A stretch of DNA of 64,000 nt from JANNAT01 sp031384605. Lineage in GTDB: Bacteria > Pseudomonadota > Alphaproteobacteria > Rhodobacterales > Rhodobacteraceae. Below the pieces are notes generated by a model. It was given only the letters and a program-made list of their open reading frames with translations, had not been told where the DNA came from and did no database searches. Positions 45,175-52,818 of the stretch are shown here, one piece after another. Every line of letters starts with the position of its first letter. The first letter of the stretch is position 1. The DNA lies in contig JANNAT010000083.1 in the NCBI GenBank assembly GCA_031384605.1, forward strand, positions 1 to 64,000, read 5' to 3'. Made by a program: the position numbers and the translations under genes.

Positions 45175-45542
45175 GATAGTTTCCTAACTACGGCTTCAGT
45201 TGCCTTACTTTTATATAAGCAACTTTCATGCCAAAACTGCTGAATCAGCCGTTCGCGCAGAAATTTAGGTGCCGCACCGAAAAACCTGTCCTTTTAGATA
45301 TGTCCAATTATACAAGCGATGAAGAATTACCCCTATGCTTGCGCACATCGCGCCTAAGGTTCGTGAAGATTGCCAAACTCGCCTTAAAAGGGTTTAGCTT
45401 TTTGAGTAGCATTATGCGAATAACTCGCCTAGGTATTTTGCATTTTGCAATTATTTCCACCTTGACCCGGCGCCAATTAGCCCATTTTATGCATCTGTGA
45501 CGGTGAATCCATCGGGTGATCGCGCCAACAGATCGGAGTGCA
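45175..45542. other. AT-rich gap between the XRE and quinone oxidoreductase genes
   Basis: This 368-bp divergent gap is AT-richer than its surroundings. It must contain both promoters. A 90-codon plus-strand frame at 45228-45500 has no ribosome site and no family resemblance and is not called. Apart from the dyad at 45198-45224, I see no structure. Confidence 0.4.
45198..45224. promoter_or_regulatory. Dyad before the XRE regulator gene
   Basis: AGTTGC (45198-45203) and GCAACT (45219-45224) flank an AT-rich centre with ttttatata, 24 bp upstream of the regulator's start. The arrangement (operator half-sites around a -10-like tract) suits autorepression by the XRE protein. Confidence 0.35.
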
Positions 45543-46505
45543 ATGCAAGCTTGGCGCGTCGACACCTTTGACCAACCGCTGACATTGAAAGATGTGCCAG
45601 CGCCCGTCCCCGGCCCGGGTGAAGTTTTGGTGCGCATCGCGGCTTGTGGATTGAATTTCGCGGATTTGCTTATGCAACAAGGCCGTTATCAAGACTGCCC
45701 GCCCCTTCCCTACACTCCGGGCCTTGAGTTTGCCGGCACGGTCGCAGCACTGGGGCCAGAGCCGCAGCCCCTGCCGATTGGAACCCGCGTGGCAGTATTT
45801 TCGGGAAGTGGCGGGCTGGCGGAATTTGCAGTGGTGCCTGCCAATCGCTTGTTCCCCATCCCGGATCAGATGAGTTTTGTCGATGCCGCCGCCTTTCAAA
45901 TCGCCTTTGGAACGTCTCATCTGGCGTTGGGCCACCGCGCAAGGCTGCAATCCGGTGAAACGGTTTTGGTGTTGGGCGCGGCTGGCGGCGTTGGTCTGAC
46001 GGCGGTGCAGATTGCCAAACGAATGGGTGCCACCGTGATTGCCTGTGCCCGCGGTGCGGAGAAACTGGCCATCGCCATCGCACATGGCGCAGATGCCGCC
46101 ATTGACAGCGACACACCCGATCTGAAAGCCGCGTTCAAAGACAGCGGCGGCGTGGATGTGGTCTATGATCCGGTTGGCGGGCCAGCGTTTGACGCGGCGC
46201 TATCGGCTTGCCGCCCCGAAGCACGCATTTTGACCATTGGCTTTGCGTCAGGCGAAGTGCCAAAGATCGCGGCCAACCTGCTGTTGGTGAAAAATCTTAC
46301 CGTGATAGGGTTTTATTGGGGCGGCTATCTGAAATTTGCGCCGCAAGTGCTGACTGACAGCATGGCCACGTTGTTTCAATGGTATGAAACCGGGGGCCTG
46401 CGGCCGCATGTCAGCCATCTTTTGCCGTTTGATCGCTATCCCGACGGGCTGGACCTGCTGCGCCGCCGCGCGGCCAGCGGCAAAGTGGTGATCACTGTAT
46501 CCTGA
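45543..46505 (+). CDS. NADPH:quinone oxidoreductase, zinc-type MDR family without zinc
   Basis: A 320-residue medium-chain reductase. The start MQAWRVDTFDQPLTLKDVPA has CGGAG 6 nt before. The N-terminal catalytic fold includes CGLNFADLLMQQGRYQ and LEFAGTVAALG; the NADPH-binding Rossmann motif is VLVLGAAGGVGLTAVQIAKR near 140. The zinc-ligand cysteines of alcohol dehydrogenases are absent, as in quinone reductases. Its substrate is unknown. It converges on the LysR gene with 2 bp between stops. Confidence 0.88.
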   Translation: MQAWRVDTFDQPLTLKDVPAPVPGPGEVLVRIAACGLNFADLLMQQGRYQDCPPLPYTPGLEFAGTVAALGPEPQPLPIGTRVAVFSGSGGLAEFAVVPANRLFPIPDQMSFVDAAAFQIAFGTSHLALGHRARLQSGETVLVLGAAGGVGLTAVQIAKRMGATVIACARGAEKLAIAIAHGADAAIDSDTPDLKAAFKDSGGVDVVYDPVGGPAFDAALSACRPEARILTIGFASGEVPKIAANLLLVKNLTVIGFYWGGYLKFAPQVLTDSMATLFQWYETGGLRPHVSHLLPFDRYPDGLDLLRRRAASGKVVITVS

Positions 46506-46507
46506 CC

Positions 46508-47407
46508 TCAGGCCGGTTCCTGCACGTTCGTGCGGTCTGCGACCAGCCGCGGCGCACGCGTCTGGTAGGCCTGCCTGATCATCGCGGCCAGCGCCAACAC
46601 TGCCGGCGAATGCACGGGGTCTGCCACATACATATTCACCTTCAAGAACCCCAAATCCGGCAAAGCGCCGCCGTGATTGATACGTTCAACATGCGGCGAT
46701 TCTGTTCCGCCTAAAACCGTGTGCACCGCCAGATCGGCGGAAACCGTGGCTTCCACCGCGCGGGTGCTTTCGCTTTCCACCGCCATATCCCAAACAATGC
46801 CCTTGGAATCGAGTGCCGCTTGCGCCCGCTTGCGGAAAATACAGGCGGCTTCATAAACCAGACGCAAGGGGCGTTGCTTCCACGCCACGCCACCGGGCGC
46901 ACCGATCCAGACCAGCGGCAGTTCGGCCAAGGTTTCACCGGCAACGCCAAGACTGTCCTCGGTGGTCAGAATGACATCGCATTCACCACGCGCGAATTGT
47001 TCCTTCAGTGTCAGCGTGAACGACGACTGCAACGACACCCGCATTTTGGGAAATTCTTTGGCAAAACGACGCAATACACCCGGGATCGCGGGATAGACAA
47101 TGTCATGCGGCACGCCCAAGACGATCTCGCCCTCATGCGCAGCTTCGGTCAGGCGACTGAAAACCTCATCGTTCAACGCCAGCATCCGGCGGGCATAGCC
47201 CAGCAGCAATTCTCCATCCGCCGTCAAAGCCACTTTGCGCAGGCTGCGATCCAAAAGTTCGGCATCAAGCATTTCTTCAAGCCGTTTGATCTGCATCGAA
47301 ACGGCCGATTGCGTCAGGTTCAAAAATCCGGCTGCACGCGTCACCCCGCCCGCATCGGCGATGGCAACGAAAGACCGCAGGGATGTCATGTCGAGATTGC
47401 GCATCAT
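46508..47407 (-). CDS. LysR-family transcriptional regulator
   Basis: A 299-residue regulator. The winged helix (residues about 7-66) reads LRSFVAIADAGGVTRAAGFL and LTQSAVSMQIKRLEEMLDAE; the effector-binding domain follows (EGEIVLGVPHDIVYPAIPGV, GECDVILTTEDS). The start ATGATG has AGGA upstream. It diverges from the DUF1127 gene, whose promoter region contains a dyad, so that gene may be its target. The inducer is not readable. Confidence 0.88.
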   Translation of the reverse strand: MMRNLDMTSLRSFVAIADAGGVTRAAGFLNLTQSAVSMQIKRLEEMLDAELLDRSLRKVALTADGELLLGYARRMLALNDEVFSRLTEAAHEGEIVLGVPHDIVYPAIPGVLRRFAKEFPKMRVSLQSSFTLTLKEQFARGECDVILTTEDSLGVAGETLAELPLVWIGAPGGVAWKQRPLRLVYEAACIFRKRAQAALDSKGIVWDMAVESESTRAVEATVSADLAVHTVLGGTESPHVERINHGGALPDLGFLKVNMYVADPVHSPAVLALAAMIRQAYQTRAPRLVADRTNVQEPA

Positions 47408-47444
47408 ATCACAAATCCTGATGTCAGAAGTCAAAACCATTCAT

Positions 47445-47457
47445 TTTCATAATGAAA
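47445..47457. promoter_or_regulatory. Dyad in the LysR-DUF1127 gap
   Basis: TTTCAT a ATGAAA is a perfect 13-bp palindrome located 38 bp before the LysR gene and 83 bp before the DUF1127 gene. LysR regulators usually bind T-N11-A dyads in such divergent gaps, which this fits (T47445 to A47457). Binding is inferred from position alone. Confidence 0.35.
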
Positions 47458-47539
47458 CAGATTCGGGTAAACAGATCAAGTGATGTGATGCGCCCAGTCG
47501 TTTGCATCACAGATACAGATGATTTTGAAAGGATACGCC

Positions 47540-47770
47540 ATGTTCGCCTCGCTTCACACTTCGACTCTGGCCGTTGCCCGTGTTCGGTCGCGTGGCCGCT
47601 TGACGGGATTGGTTGCACGGATACGCCATTCGCTGGTGCTGCGCGCCGAACGCAAGCATCTGGCCACCCTTGATGACGCCCGCCTTTGCGATATTGGCAT
47701 GACCCGAGAGCAAGCTTTGACCGAGGCTGCACGCTCAATTTGGGATGTGCCGCAGGGTTGGCGCGTTTGA
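47540..47770 (+). CDS. Small DUF1127 protein
   Basis: A 76-residue basic protein with the C-terminal DUF1127 motif LATLDDARLCDIGMTREQAL. The start MFASLHTSTL has AAAGGAT 6 nt before. Members of this family in Rhodobacteraceae and Rhizobiaceae are small RNA-binding regulators of RNA turnover and phosphate or stress responses; here only the motif is seen. It is divergent from the LysR regulator. Confidence 0.8.
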   Translation: MFASLHTSTLAVARVRSRGRLTGLVARIRHSLVLRAERKHLATLDDARLCDIGMTREQALTEAARSIWDVPQGWRV

Positions 47771-47815
47771 TCCCGCGATCAAACCGGGTCGGATAAAAAT
47801 TCCTGCCGGAAATCC

Positions 47816-47844
47816 TTGAATTTGCTGTATAGAGACCCGATATT
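47816..47844 (+). promoter_or_regulatory. Candidate sigma-70 promoter of the Bax-inhibitor gene
   Basis: TTGAAT (47816-47821) and GATATT (47839-47844) are spaced by 17 bp, placing a transcript start near 47851 and a leader of about 55 nt. The leader contains ggggggtatggttcgcccagattcccc-type pairing (about 47853-47880). Confidence 0.4.
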
Positions 47845-47906
47845 GCACGCAGAGGGGGGTATGGTTCGCCCAGATTCCCCATCAAGTTCAACTTCGGAGG
47901 CTTAGA

Positions 47907-48632
47907 ATGGCTGACTATCAGACGATCCGGACTACATCAGGCGCGGGCGCCCGGACCGCCGATATCGACGCTGGGCTGCGCGCCCACATGACCAAGGTCT
48001 ACGGACTTATGTCCGTGGCTATGTTGATCACCGGCGGGGTGGCGTGGTCGGTTGGCACCAACGAAACCATGCTGCAGGCCATTTTTGCGACTCCCCTGAA
48101 ATGGGTCGTGATGTTTTTGCCTTTGGTCATGGTGTTTGCCTTCAGTGCGATGATCAACAGGATGTCCGCAGCGGCAGCACAGCTGTTCTTCTATGTATTC
48201 GCCGCCGCGATGGGCGTGTCGATCAGCTTTATCTTTGCGGTCTACACCGGCACCTCGATTGCCGAGACTTTCTTGGTAACCGCAATCGGCTTCGCCAGCC
48301 TGTCACTGTACGGATATACAACTAAAAAAGATCTGTCGGGCATGGGCACTTTCCTGATGATGGGTCTGGTCGGTCTGATCCTTGCGTCTATCGTGAATAT
48401 CTTTCTTGGCTCTGGCGCTCTGTCGTTTGCGATTTCGGCCATCGGTATCCTGATTTTCGCAGGCTTGACGGCGTTCGACACGCAGAACATCAAGAACACC
48501 TACCTGCAGCACGCCCAGATGGGTGATCAGGAATGGCTGGGCAAGTCGGCCATCATGGGTGCGTTGAACCTTTATATGAACTTCCTGAACATGTTCATGT
48601 TCCTGCTAAGCTTTATGGGTAACCGCGAATAA
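47907..48632 (+). CDS. Bax inhibitor-1/YccA family membrane protein
   Basis: A 241-residue inner-membrane protein with seven hydrophobic helices starting near residue 30. It has the family features: an N-terminal cytoplasmic segment, FAFSAMINRMSAAAAQLFFY, AFDTQNIKNTY in the sixth loop (the aspartate gate region) and LYMNFLNMFMFLLSFMGNRE at the end. Members (YbhL, YccA, BsYetJ) modulate FtsH proteolysis or leak calcium. CGGAGG precedes the ATG. It is monocistronic with its own terminator. Confidence 0.92.
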   Translation: MADYQTIRTTSGAGARTADIDAGLRAHMTKVYGLMSVAMLITGGVAWSVGTNETMLQAIFATPLKWVVMFLPLVMVFAFSAMINRMSAAAAQLFFYVFAAAMGVSISFIFAVYTGTSIAETFLVTAIGFASLSLYGYTTKKDLSGMGTFLMMGLVGLILASIVNIFLGSGALSFAISAIGILIFAGLTAFDTQNIKNTYLQHAQMGDQEWLGKSAIMGALNLYMNFLNMFMFLLSFMGNRE

Positions 48633-48655
48633 CACGACTACAATGTCGAAGACGC

Positions 48656-48683
48656 AAAGGCCGGGGGAAACTTCGGCCTTTTT
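48656..48683 (+). terminator. Intrinsic terminator of the Bax-inhibitor gene
   Basis: AAAGGCCG (48656-48663) pairs with CGGCCTTT (48674-48681) around a 10-nt loop and is followed by further T residues. It lies 23 bp after the stop codon. Confidence 0.85.
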
Positions 48684-48692
48684 GCTTTTGCG

Positions 48693-49223
48693 TCAAAACG
48701 GGTTATCCGGTGCGTTACTTTCCAGAAACTGTCGTACCTCAGCGCGGTTCCTCAGATGCACTATGCGCAAATGCGGGGGCGGGCTTGCAACAATCGCCAG
48801 CAAGGGCAACCGACAGGTTTGCCGCGTGCGCCAGATAAACCGCCAGAATGGCAAAGTTTCATGGTTCAAAGCCTCGCGGCACCCGTAGGGCAAGTCCGGT
48901 CGCGTTTGGCCCAAATAGACGGCCGTGCGCCGCAACACGCGCCAAAATCGCAATCCAACAGGCAAATCCAGCCAGATCAACGTATCGGCCCGCACAAGAC
49001 GCTCGGCGTATGTGACTGACATGCCCCCTTCAAAAATCCAACGGTCTTGGGCATGCACTTGACGGCAAAGTGCAATCTTGGCGGCGCGCGGGCGTTCGAC
49101 CCAACCTGCTTGCCAATGAATATGGTCTATATGAAACACCGGCAAACCGCTGAGCACACTCAACGCTTGCGCCAATGTGCTTTTGCCAGACCCCGGCCCA
49201 CCGACGATCATCACACGCTGCAT
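48693..49223 (-). CDS. P-loop kinase-like protein (AAA/adenylate kinase type)
   Basis: A 176-residue nucleotide-binding protein. The start MQRVMIVGGPGSGKSTLAQA (Walker A) is preceded by TTTGGAGGC, a strong ribosome site. HIDHIHWQAGWVERP near 32, WIFEGGMSVTYAERLVRADT near 64 and LIWLDLPVG (Walker B-like) place it with the 'topology modulation' FlaR/adenylate-kinase-like group. Its substrate is unknown. It lies behind the rpmG terminator and probably uses its own promoter or read-through. Confidence 0.78.
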   Translation of the reverse strand: MQRVMIVGGPGSGKSTLAQALSVLSGLPVFHIDHIHWQAGWVERPRAAKIALCRQVHAQDRWIFEGGMSVTYAERLVRADTLIWLDLPVGLRFWRVLRRTAVYLGQTRPDLPYGCREALNHETLPFWRFIWRTRQTCRLPLLAIVASPPPHLRIVHLRNRAEVRQFLESNAPDNPF

Positions 49224-49239
49224 CGGCTGCCTCCAAAGC

Positions 49240-49264
49240 AAAAAGCCGCCCCGTAACGGGCGGC
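49240..49264 (-). terminator. Intrinsic terminator of rpmG
   Basis: On the reverse strand GCCGCCC (paired positions 49263-49257) and GGGCGGC (49251-49245) form a 7-bp GC stem with a small loop, followed by TTTTT (49244-49240). It is 28 bp after the rpmG stop. Confidence 0.85.
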
Positions 49265-49291
49265 CTTGGGGTGTTACAAATCCGGCAGATC

Positions 49292-49459
49292 TTATTTGAT
49301 CTTGCCTTCTTTGTATTCAACATGCTCGCGCTTTACGGGATCGTATTTCTTCACCACCATCTTTTCGGTCATGGTGCGGGCGTTCTTTTTGGTCACATAA
49401 AAGTGGCCGGTCCCTGCCGTGGAATTCAGGCGGATTTTGATTGTCGCCGGTTTGGCCAT
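49292..49459 (-). CDS. rpmG: 50S ribosomal protein L33
   Basis: A 55-residue large-subunit protein. The reverse strand reads MAKPATIKIRLNSTAGTGHF, then YVTKKNARTMTEKMVVKKYD and PVKREHVEYKEGKIK, the bacterial L33 sequence of the cysteine-free (zinc-independent) type. GGAGAAACG precedes the ATG. It is followed by an intrinsic terminator and stands alone, as rpmG often does in Alphaproteobacteria. Confidence 0.96.
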   Translation of the reverse strand: MAKPATIKIRLNSTAGTGHFYVTKKNARTMTEKMVVKKYDPVKREHVEYKEGKIK

Positions 49460-49585
49460 CGTCGTTTCTCCTACAACGGGGAAACACAGGTTCCGCCGCG
49501 AAATTCTTGAACCTGCCTTTTACCCACGGGACAGGCAGAGTCAACCGCAAAAGTGCTGGTTATACTGCCTTGCGATGCCCGCCTG

Positions 49586-50743
49586 TCACCCCGCTGCGCA
49601 GCGGGGTGCGGCGACAGCATCTGCGCCGTCTTCGATCTCGGCAATCTGGCGGGCTTGCAGGCTGGCCAATGTGCTTTTGAACCAGGCAACCGCATCGGCC
49701 TCAAACCGATCGGGGCCGGAAGAATGCCGCAGCGCGGTCATCCGGGCCGCGATCCAGTCAAGGGCAGCTTCCTCTTGTTCGGCCTGCCCCGGCAGTTCTA
49801 CTGCGTCCTGAAAACGTTGGCGGAACCAGGCCAGGGCTGCGGCCTCCAGCGCCATCACGCCCGGAAGACCGCGAATCTGCGTCTCATACGGCGTGACTTG
49901 CGGGCGAAACCGCAGCAACGATTTGCTTTCCACCTCGTTGCGGTTGGCCATACTGTAATAGTCGCTACCGATCAGCCGCTTAGAGTTCTTGCGACCATTG
50001 GCATCGCCGCGCGCATGTTTCAGCAGGTGCAGGTCATCCGATTTCACATGATGATGGTGCAGGCAGGCATTCTCCCAACTGCATTGGGCGGGCTCTACCA
50101 GATAATTTGATTTGCGCCGGCTTAATAGGGCGTCAACCGGCATCGCCACCCCGGCGCTGTTGACGATCCGCGGCACGCGGCGCCGATACACAAGCTTTGG
50201 CTGATGCACCCCCATCATGCGAAAGCGCTCTGGCCGAAACAGCGTTTTGAACCCGATCGCCGCACCCGATCCGGGCACAGCCACATCGCGCTCGCAGCGC
50301 GTATACGTCTCGATCACGCTGCCACCATCCCAGCGCGCCTTGCCCGCCCCGCCGAAATGCCGCCATTGCAACGTGATGCCATCGACATCGGGGTGACGCG
50401 CAATCAGATCATCAATCCGGCGGCTGCCCAGCGTGACATTGACATATTCATCGGCATCAATGTGCAAAACCCACTCGGCCTGGCGCACTTGGGGCAGACC
50501 ATACGCCAGCGCCAGCGCCTGCTTTTGGATCGTGCCCGCGTCATAGGGGCCGGGGTTGTCGTAATGCTCGACCGGCATAAGACCGGCCATTGCGTCCAAC
50601 AGCCGGTCGGTGCCATCCTGACAGTCGTTGGTGTATACCACGATGCGGTCAAAGCCCAAAGCCAGGTGGTGCGCCACCCATTCGACCACGAACAGCGCCT
50701 CATTGCGCATGCAGGCGACGATGACCTTTTCCGGCTTGCGCAT
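49586..50743 (-). CDS. Family 2-like glycosyltransferase
   Basis: A 385-residue transferase of the Glyco_tranf_2_4/GT92-like type. The start MRKPEKVIVACMRNEALFVV gives the nucleotide-sugar-binding beginning; the metal-binding DxD is in WVLHIDADEYVNV near 110. QWRHFGGAGKARWDGG and CLHHHHVKSDD are typical later blocks. There is no membrane helix. The likely role is surface polysaccharide or lipid glycosylation, but acceptor and donor are unknown. An ATG 33 nt upstream is possible. It lies downstream of rnpB. Confidence 0.8.
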   Translation of the reverse strand: MRKPEKVIVACMRNEALFVVEWVAHHLALGFDRIVVYTNDCQDGTDRLLDAMAGLMPVEHYDNPGPYDAGTIQKQALALAYGLPQVRQAEWVLHIDADEYVNVTLGSRRIDDLIARHPDVDGITLQWRHFGGAGKARWDGGSVIETYTRCERDVAVPGSGAAIGFKTLFRPERFRMMGVHQPKLVYRRRVPRIVNSAGVAMPVDALLSRRKSNYLVEPAQCSWENACLHHHHVKSDDLHLLKHARGDANGRKNSKRLIGSDYYSMANRNEVESKSLLRFRPQVTPYETQIRGLPGVMALEAAALAWFRQRFQDAVELPGQAEQEEAALDWIAARMTALRHSSGPDRFEADAVAWFKSTLASLQARQIAEIEDGADAVAAPRCAAG

Positions 50744-50886
50744 CAACAGGGTCCGAGATCTTTGAAATCCCCGCAATTGTTCCGCATTCTGCGCCTTTGT
50801 GCCATGCTTTTTCCAATTTCAGCCAAACGGCAGCCGTTGCCCAGCCCCTACTGTTGCACGCATGCCCCGCTCTGGAATGTGCAAAA

Positions 50887-51336
50887 TTGCGCGGATGGCC
50901 TATAAGCCGGATTCTGTCCACCCCGGACCGTGATCCGGGGCTGGATGATCATTCCTCTGCCGCACTTGTTACCAAGGCGGTCAAGCTGCCAACCCGGACC
51001 CTGGGCTGAAACGTCCCTGCCGTGGTCTCCGCTGTTGCCCGTGGCTTGCGCACCGGGCGGTCGCGGACCTTACGACGTAGGGTCCCTATTCGGCATTGCT
51101 CCGGGTGGGGCTTGCCGTGCCGTCCTTGTTGCCAAGTCCGCGGTGGGCTTTTACCCCACCGTTTCACCTTTACCATGGATCCGCCGAACGCATTTGCCCG
51201 GCACCATGGCAGACTCTTCTCTGTGGCGCTTTCCCTGGGGTTACCCCCGCCGGGCGTTACCCGGCACCCTTATTTCATGGAGTCCGGACTTTCCTCGGGA
51301 ATTTGCACCCCCGCGATCATCCAGCCATCCGCGCAA
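50887..51336 (-). ncRNA. rnpB: RNase P RNA, class A
   Basis: The catalytic RNA of RNase P, which matures tRNA 5' ends. The reverse strand shows the conserved 5' core (GAGGAAAGTCCGGACTCCAT near 51303-51276), CAGGGAAAGCGCCACAGAGA, and the 3' core GGACAGAATCCGGCTTATAG. The ends are set by helix P1: TTGCGCGGATGGC (51336-51324) pairs with GCCATCCGCGCAA (50899-50887), 13 bp perfect. The length is about 450 nt, slightly long. One variable helix near the 3' end (50921-50940) is made of the CCCCGGA/TCCGGGG palindrome found elsewhere in the window. Confidence 0.97.
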
Positions 51337-51340
51337 AGGC

Positions 51341-51369
51341 GGCTTACGCCGTGGGGGTCGCTGCGTCAA
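51341..51369 (-). promoter_or_regulatory. Promoter of rnpB
   Basis: On the reverse strand TTGACG (51369-51364) and TAAGCC (51346-51341) are separated by 17 bp, predicting a transcript start at about 51335, which agrees with the P1 helix end at 51336. It lies between rnpB and the end of the amidase gene. Confidence 0.6.
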
Positions 51370-51401
51370 CACGCGATAGAGGGGCAAATTGCCCATCGCC
51401 G

Positions 51402-52052
51402 TCACAGGGCAAACCTTTGGCCCAGATCAACCGCCAATCCTGCGTCCGTGGCATCAAGCGGCCCTGCCGCCCAAGGCCGAAAGCGCAGTCGAAACGCCGC
51501 CAGCAAATCACCCTCTGGCGCATCAGGATAGCCAAAGCGGCGCAGCGCCGGCACGAATGCCAAAGCGTCTGCCTGCACATTCTGCGGCCAAACCGACAGC
51601 CCGCCCAGCGCCAGCCTTTGCCAATCAAACCGCGCGCCGGGATCGCCTTTTCGGCTGGGCGCCATATCGGAATGCGCAATAATCCGGTGTGGCGGAATTG
51701 CCCAACGCGCCATGATCGCGCGCAGCAAAATCTCCAACGCCGCCATTTGCGGTTCGGGAAACGGGTGATTGCCCGGATTGGCCAGTTCTATGCCGATGGA
51801 TTGCGAGTTTACGTCCGCAATCCCGGCCCATTCCCCTGCCCCCGCATGCCATGCGCGGGCAGTTTCTGGCACCAAAGCCTCGGTCTGGCCCGTCTCGGAT
51901 ATCAGCCAATGCGCGGATACTTCTGCCAAAGGATCGCACAGCCGCGCGCGTGCTTCGGCACAACTGGCCATGGCGGTATAGTGCAGCACGACCAGACTTG
52001 GCAGCATTGCCCCCCGCCGTTCCCCAAAGTTGGGCGAGGGGTAATCGTTCAA
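51402..52052 (-). CDS. N-acetylmuramoyl-L-alanine amidase, AmpD type
   Basis: A 216-residue zinc amidase (amidase_2 fold) that cleaves muropeptide amide bonds in cell-wall recycling. Conserved SPNFGERRG and LVVLHYTAM (first zinc His) begin the chain, followed by AHWLISETGQTEALVPETARAWHAG, NSQSIGIELANPG and RIIAHSDMAPSRKGDPG (second His). The TTG start overlaps the stop of the upstream lipoprotein gene (TTGA). It is preferred to an internal ATG because SPNFGERRG is conserved in the family. There is no signal peptide, so it should act in the cytoplasm. Confidence 0.88.
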   Translation of the reverse strand: MNDYPSPNFGERRGAMLPSLVVLHYTAMASCAEARARLCDPLAEVSAHWLISETGQTEALVPETARAWHAGAGEWAGIADVNSQSIGIELANPGNHPFPEPQMAALEILLRAIMARWAIPPHRIIAHSDMAPSRKGDPGARFDWQRLALGGLSVWPQNVQADALAFVPALRRFGYPDAPEGDLLAAFRLRFRPWAAGPLDATDAGLAVDLGQRFAL

Positions 52053-52780
52053 TTCAGCGCAGTGCGGAACGGGGTCGGATCCCAGGCGCAGGCAAAGCCA
52101 TCGCCATCCGGGTCAAGCCCTTTGCGATCCCGGTCGGGCCCGCCTGCCGTCAGGAACGCTTCTTGCGCCAGATCGGGTGACGGAAATTTAGCACAGGCTT
52201 TGGCCGCATTCGTGAAGCCCATTTTAGACCGCTTGAACATCTGCGTGCCCAGCGGATGGTTGGTGGAAATCGCGAACTCAACGATATTCGGACCAGAACT
52301 GCCACTGCGTTGCGGCAGAGCACCAGGTTGATCAACTTGATACTTGGCGCGATTGGCGTCAATCCGGGCCTTGTCACTTTCGATGGTTTCGCGGGCGCTG
52401 ACGGCTGCAAAATCTTGCTCGTCCGACACACCGGTTGGGGCGACACCGCCAACGGCATCCATTTCCGAAGTGGTTTCAACGATGCCGGCCGGGGCGTTGC
52501 CGCGCGCGCGCGCGCCGTCCTGGACGATGGCGCCTTGCAGTGGGGCAATCGGCTGTTGCACCGGTGGCACCGTTCCACCGTTTTCGGCATTGGCAATCGC
52601 CGCCGCTGCGCCATCGGTCGAAAACCCGGTCAACGGCGCCCCCGTCGCGGGCTGCGGCAAAGTGCGGCTGTTCAAATAGCTGTCATAACTTTGAAAGCCC
52701 ACGCCCGCGCCAGAATCGGGCACAGTTTGGGTGCAAGCGGTCAACCCAAGGGCTGCCAGTATCAGGACCTTCGCGCGCAT
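52049..52780 (-). CDS. Lipoprotein with an excalibur-like C-terminus
   Basis: A 243-residue predicted lipoprotein. The start MRAKVLILAALGLTACTQ gives a signal peptide with lipobox LTAC; a longer in-frame start would bury it. The middle (about 20-150) is low-complexity and rich in Ala, Gly and Pro. The C-terminal end has KACAKFPSPDLAQEAFLTAG and DRKGLDPDGDGFACAWDPTPF, with the DPDGDGFAC pattern of excalibur-type calcium-binding motifs. Its function is unknown. It is translationally coupled to the amidase, hinting at an envelope role. Confidence 0.72.
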   Translation of the reverse strand: MRAKVLILAALGLTACTQTVPDSGAGVGFQSYDSYLNSRTLPQPATGAPLTGFSTDGAAAAIANAENGGTVPPVQQPIAPLQGAIVQDGARARGNAPAGIVETTSEMDAVGGVAPTGVSDEQDFAAVSARETIESDKARIDANRAKYQVDQPGALPQRSGSSGPNIVEFAISTNHPLGTQMFKRSKMGFTNAAKACAKFPSPDLAQEAFLTAGGPDRDRKGLDPDGDGFACAWDPTPFRTALN

Positions 52781-52818
52781 CGTCTCTGCCTCGGCGTTTT
52801 TTTTCGGTAAATCGCGCC

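Noticed and set aside
45228..45500. 90-residue plus-strand frame upstream of the quinone oxidoreductase
   Set aside because: No Shine-Dalgarno, AT-rich random-looking composition, and no recognisable motif; it would occupy the promoter region.
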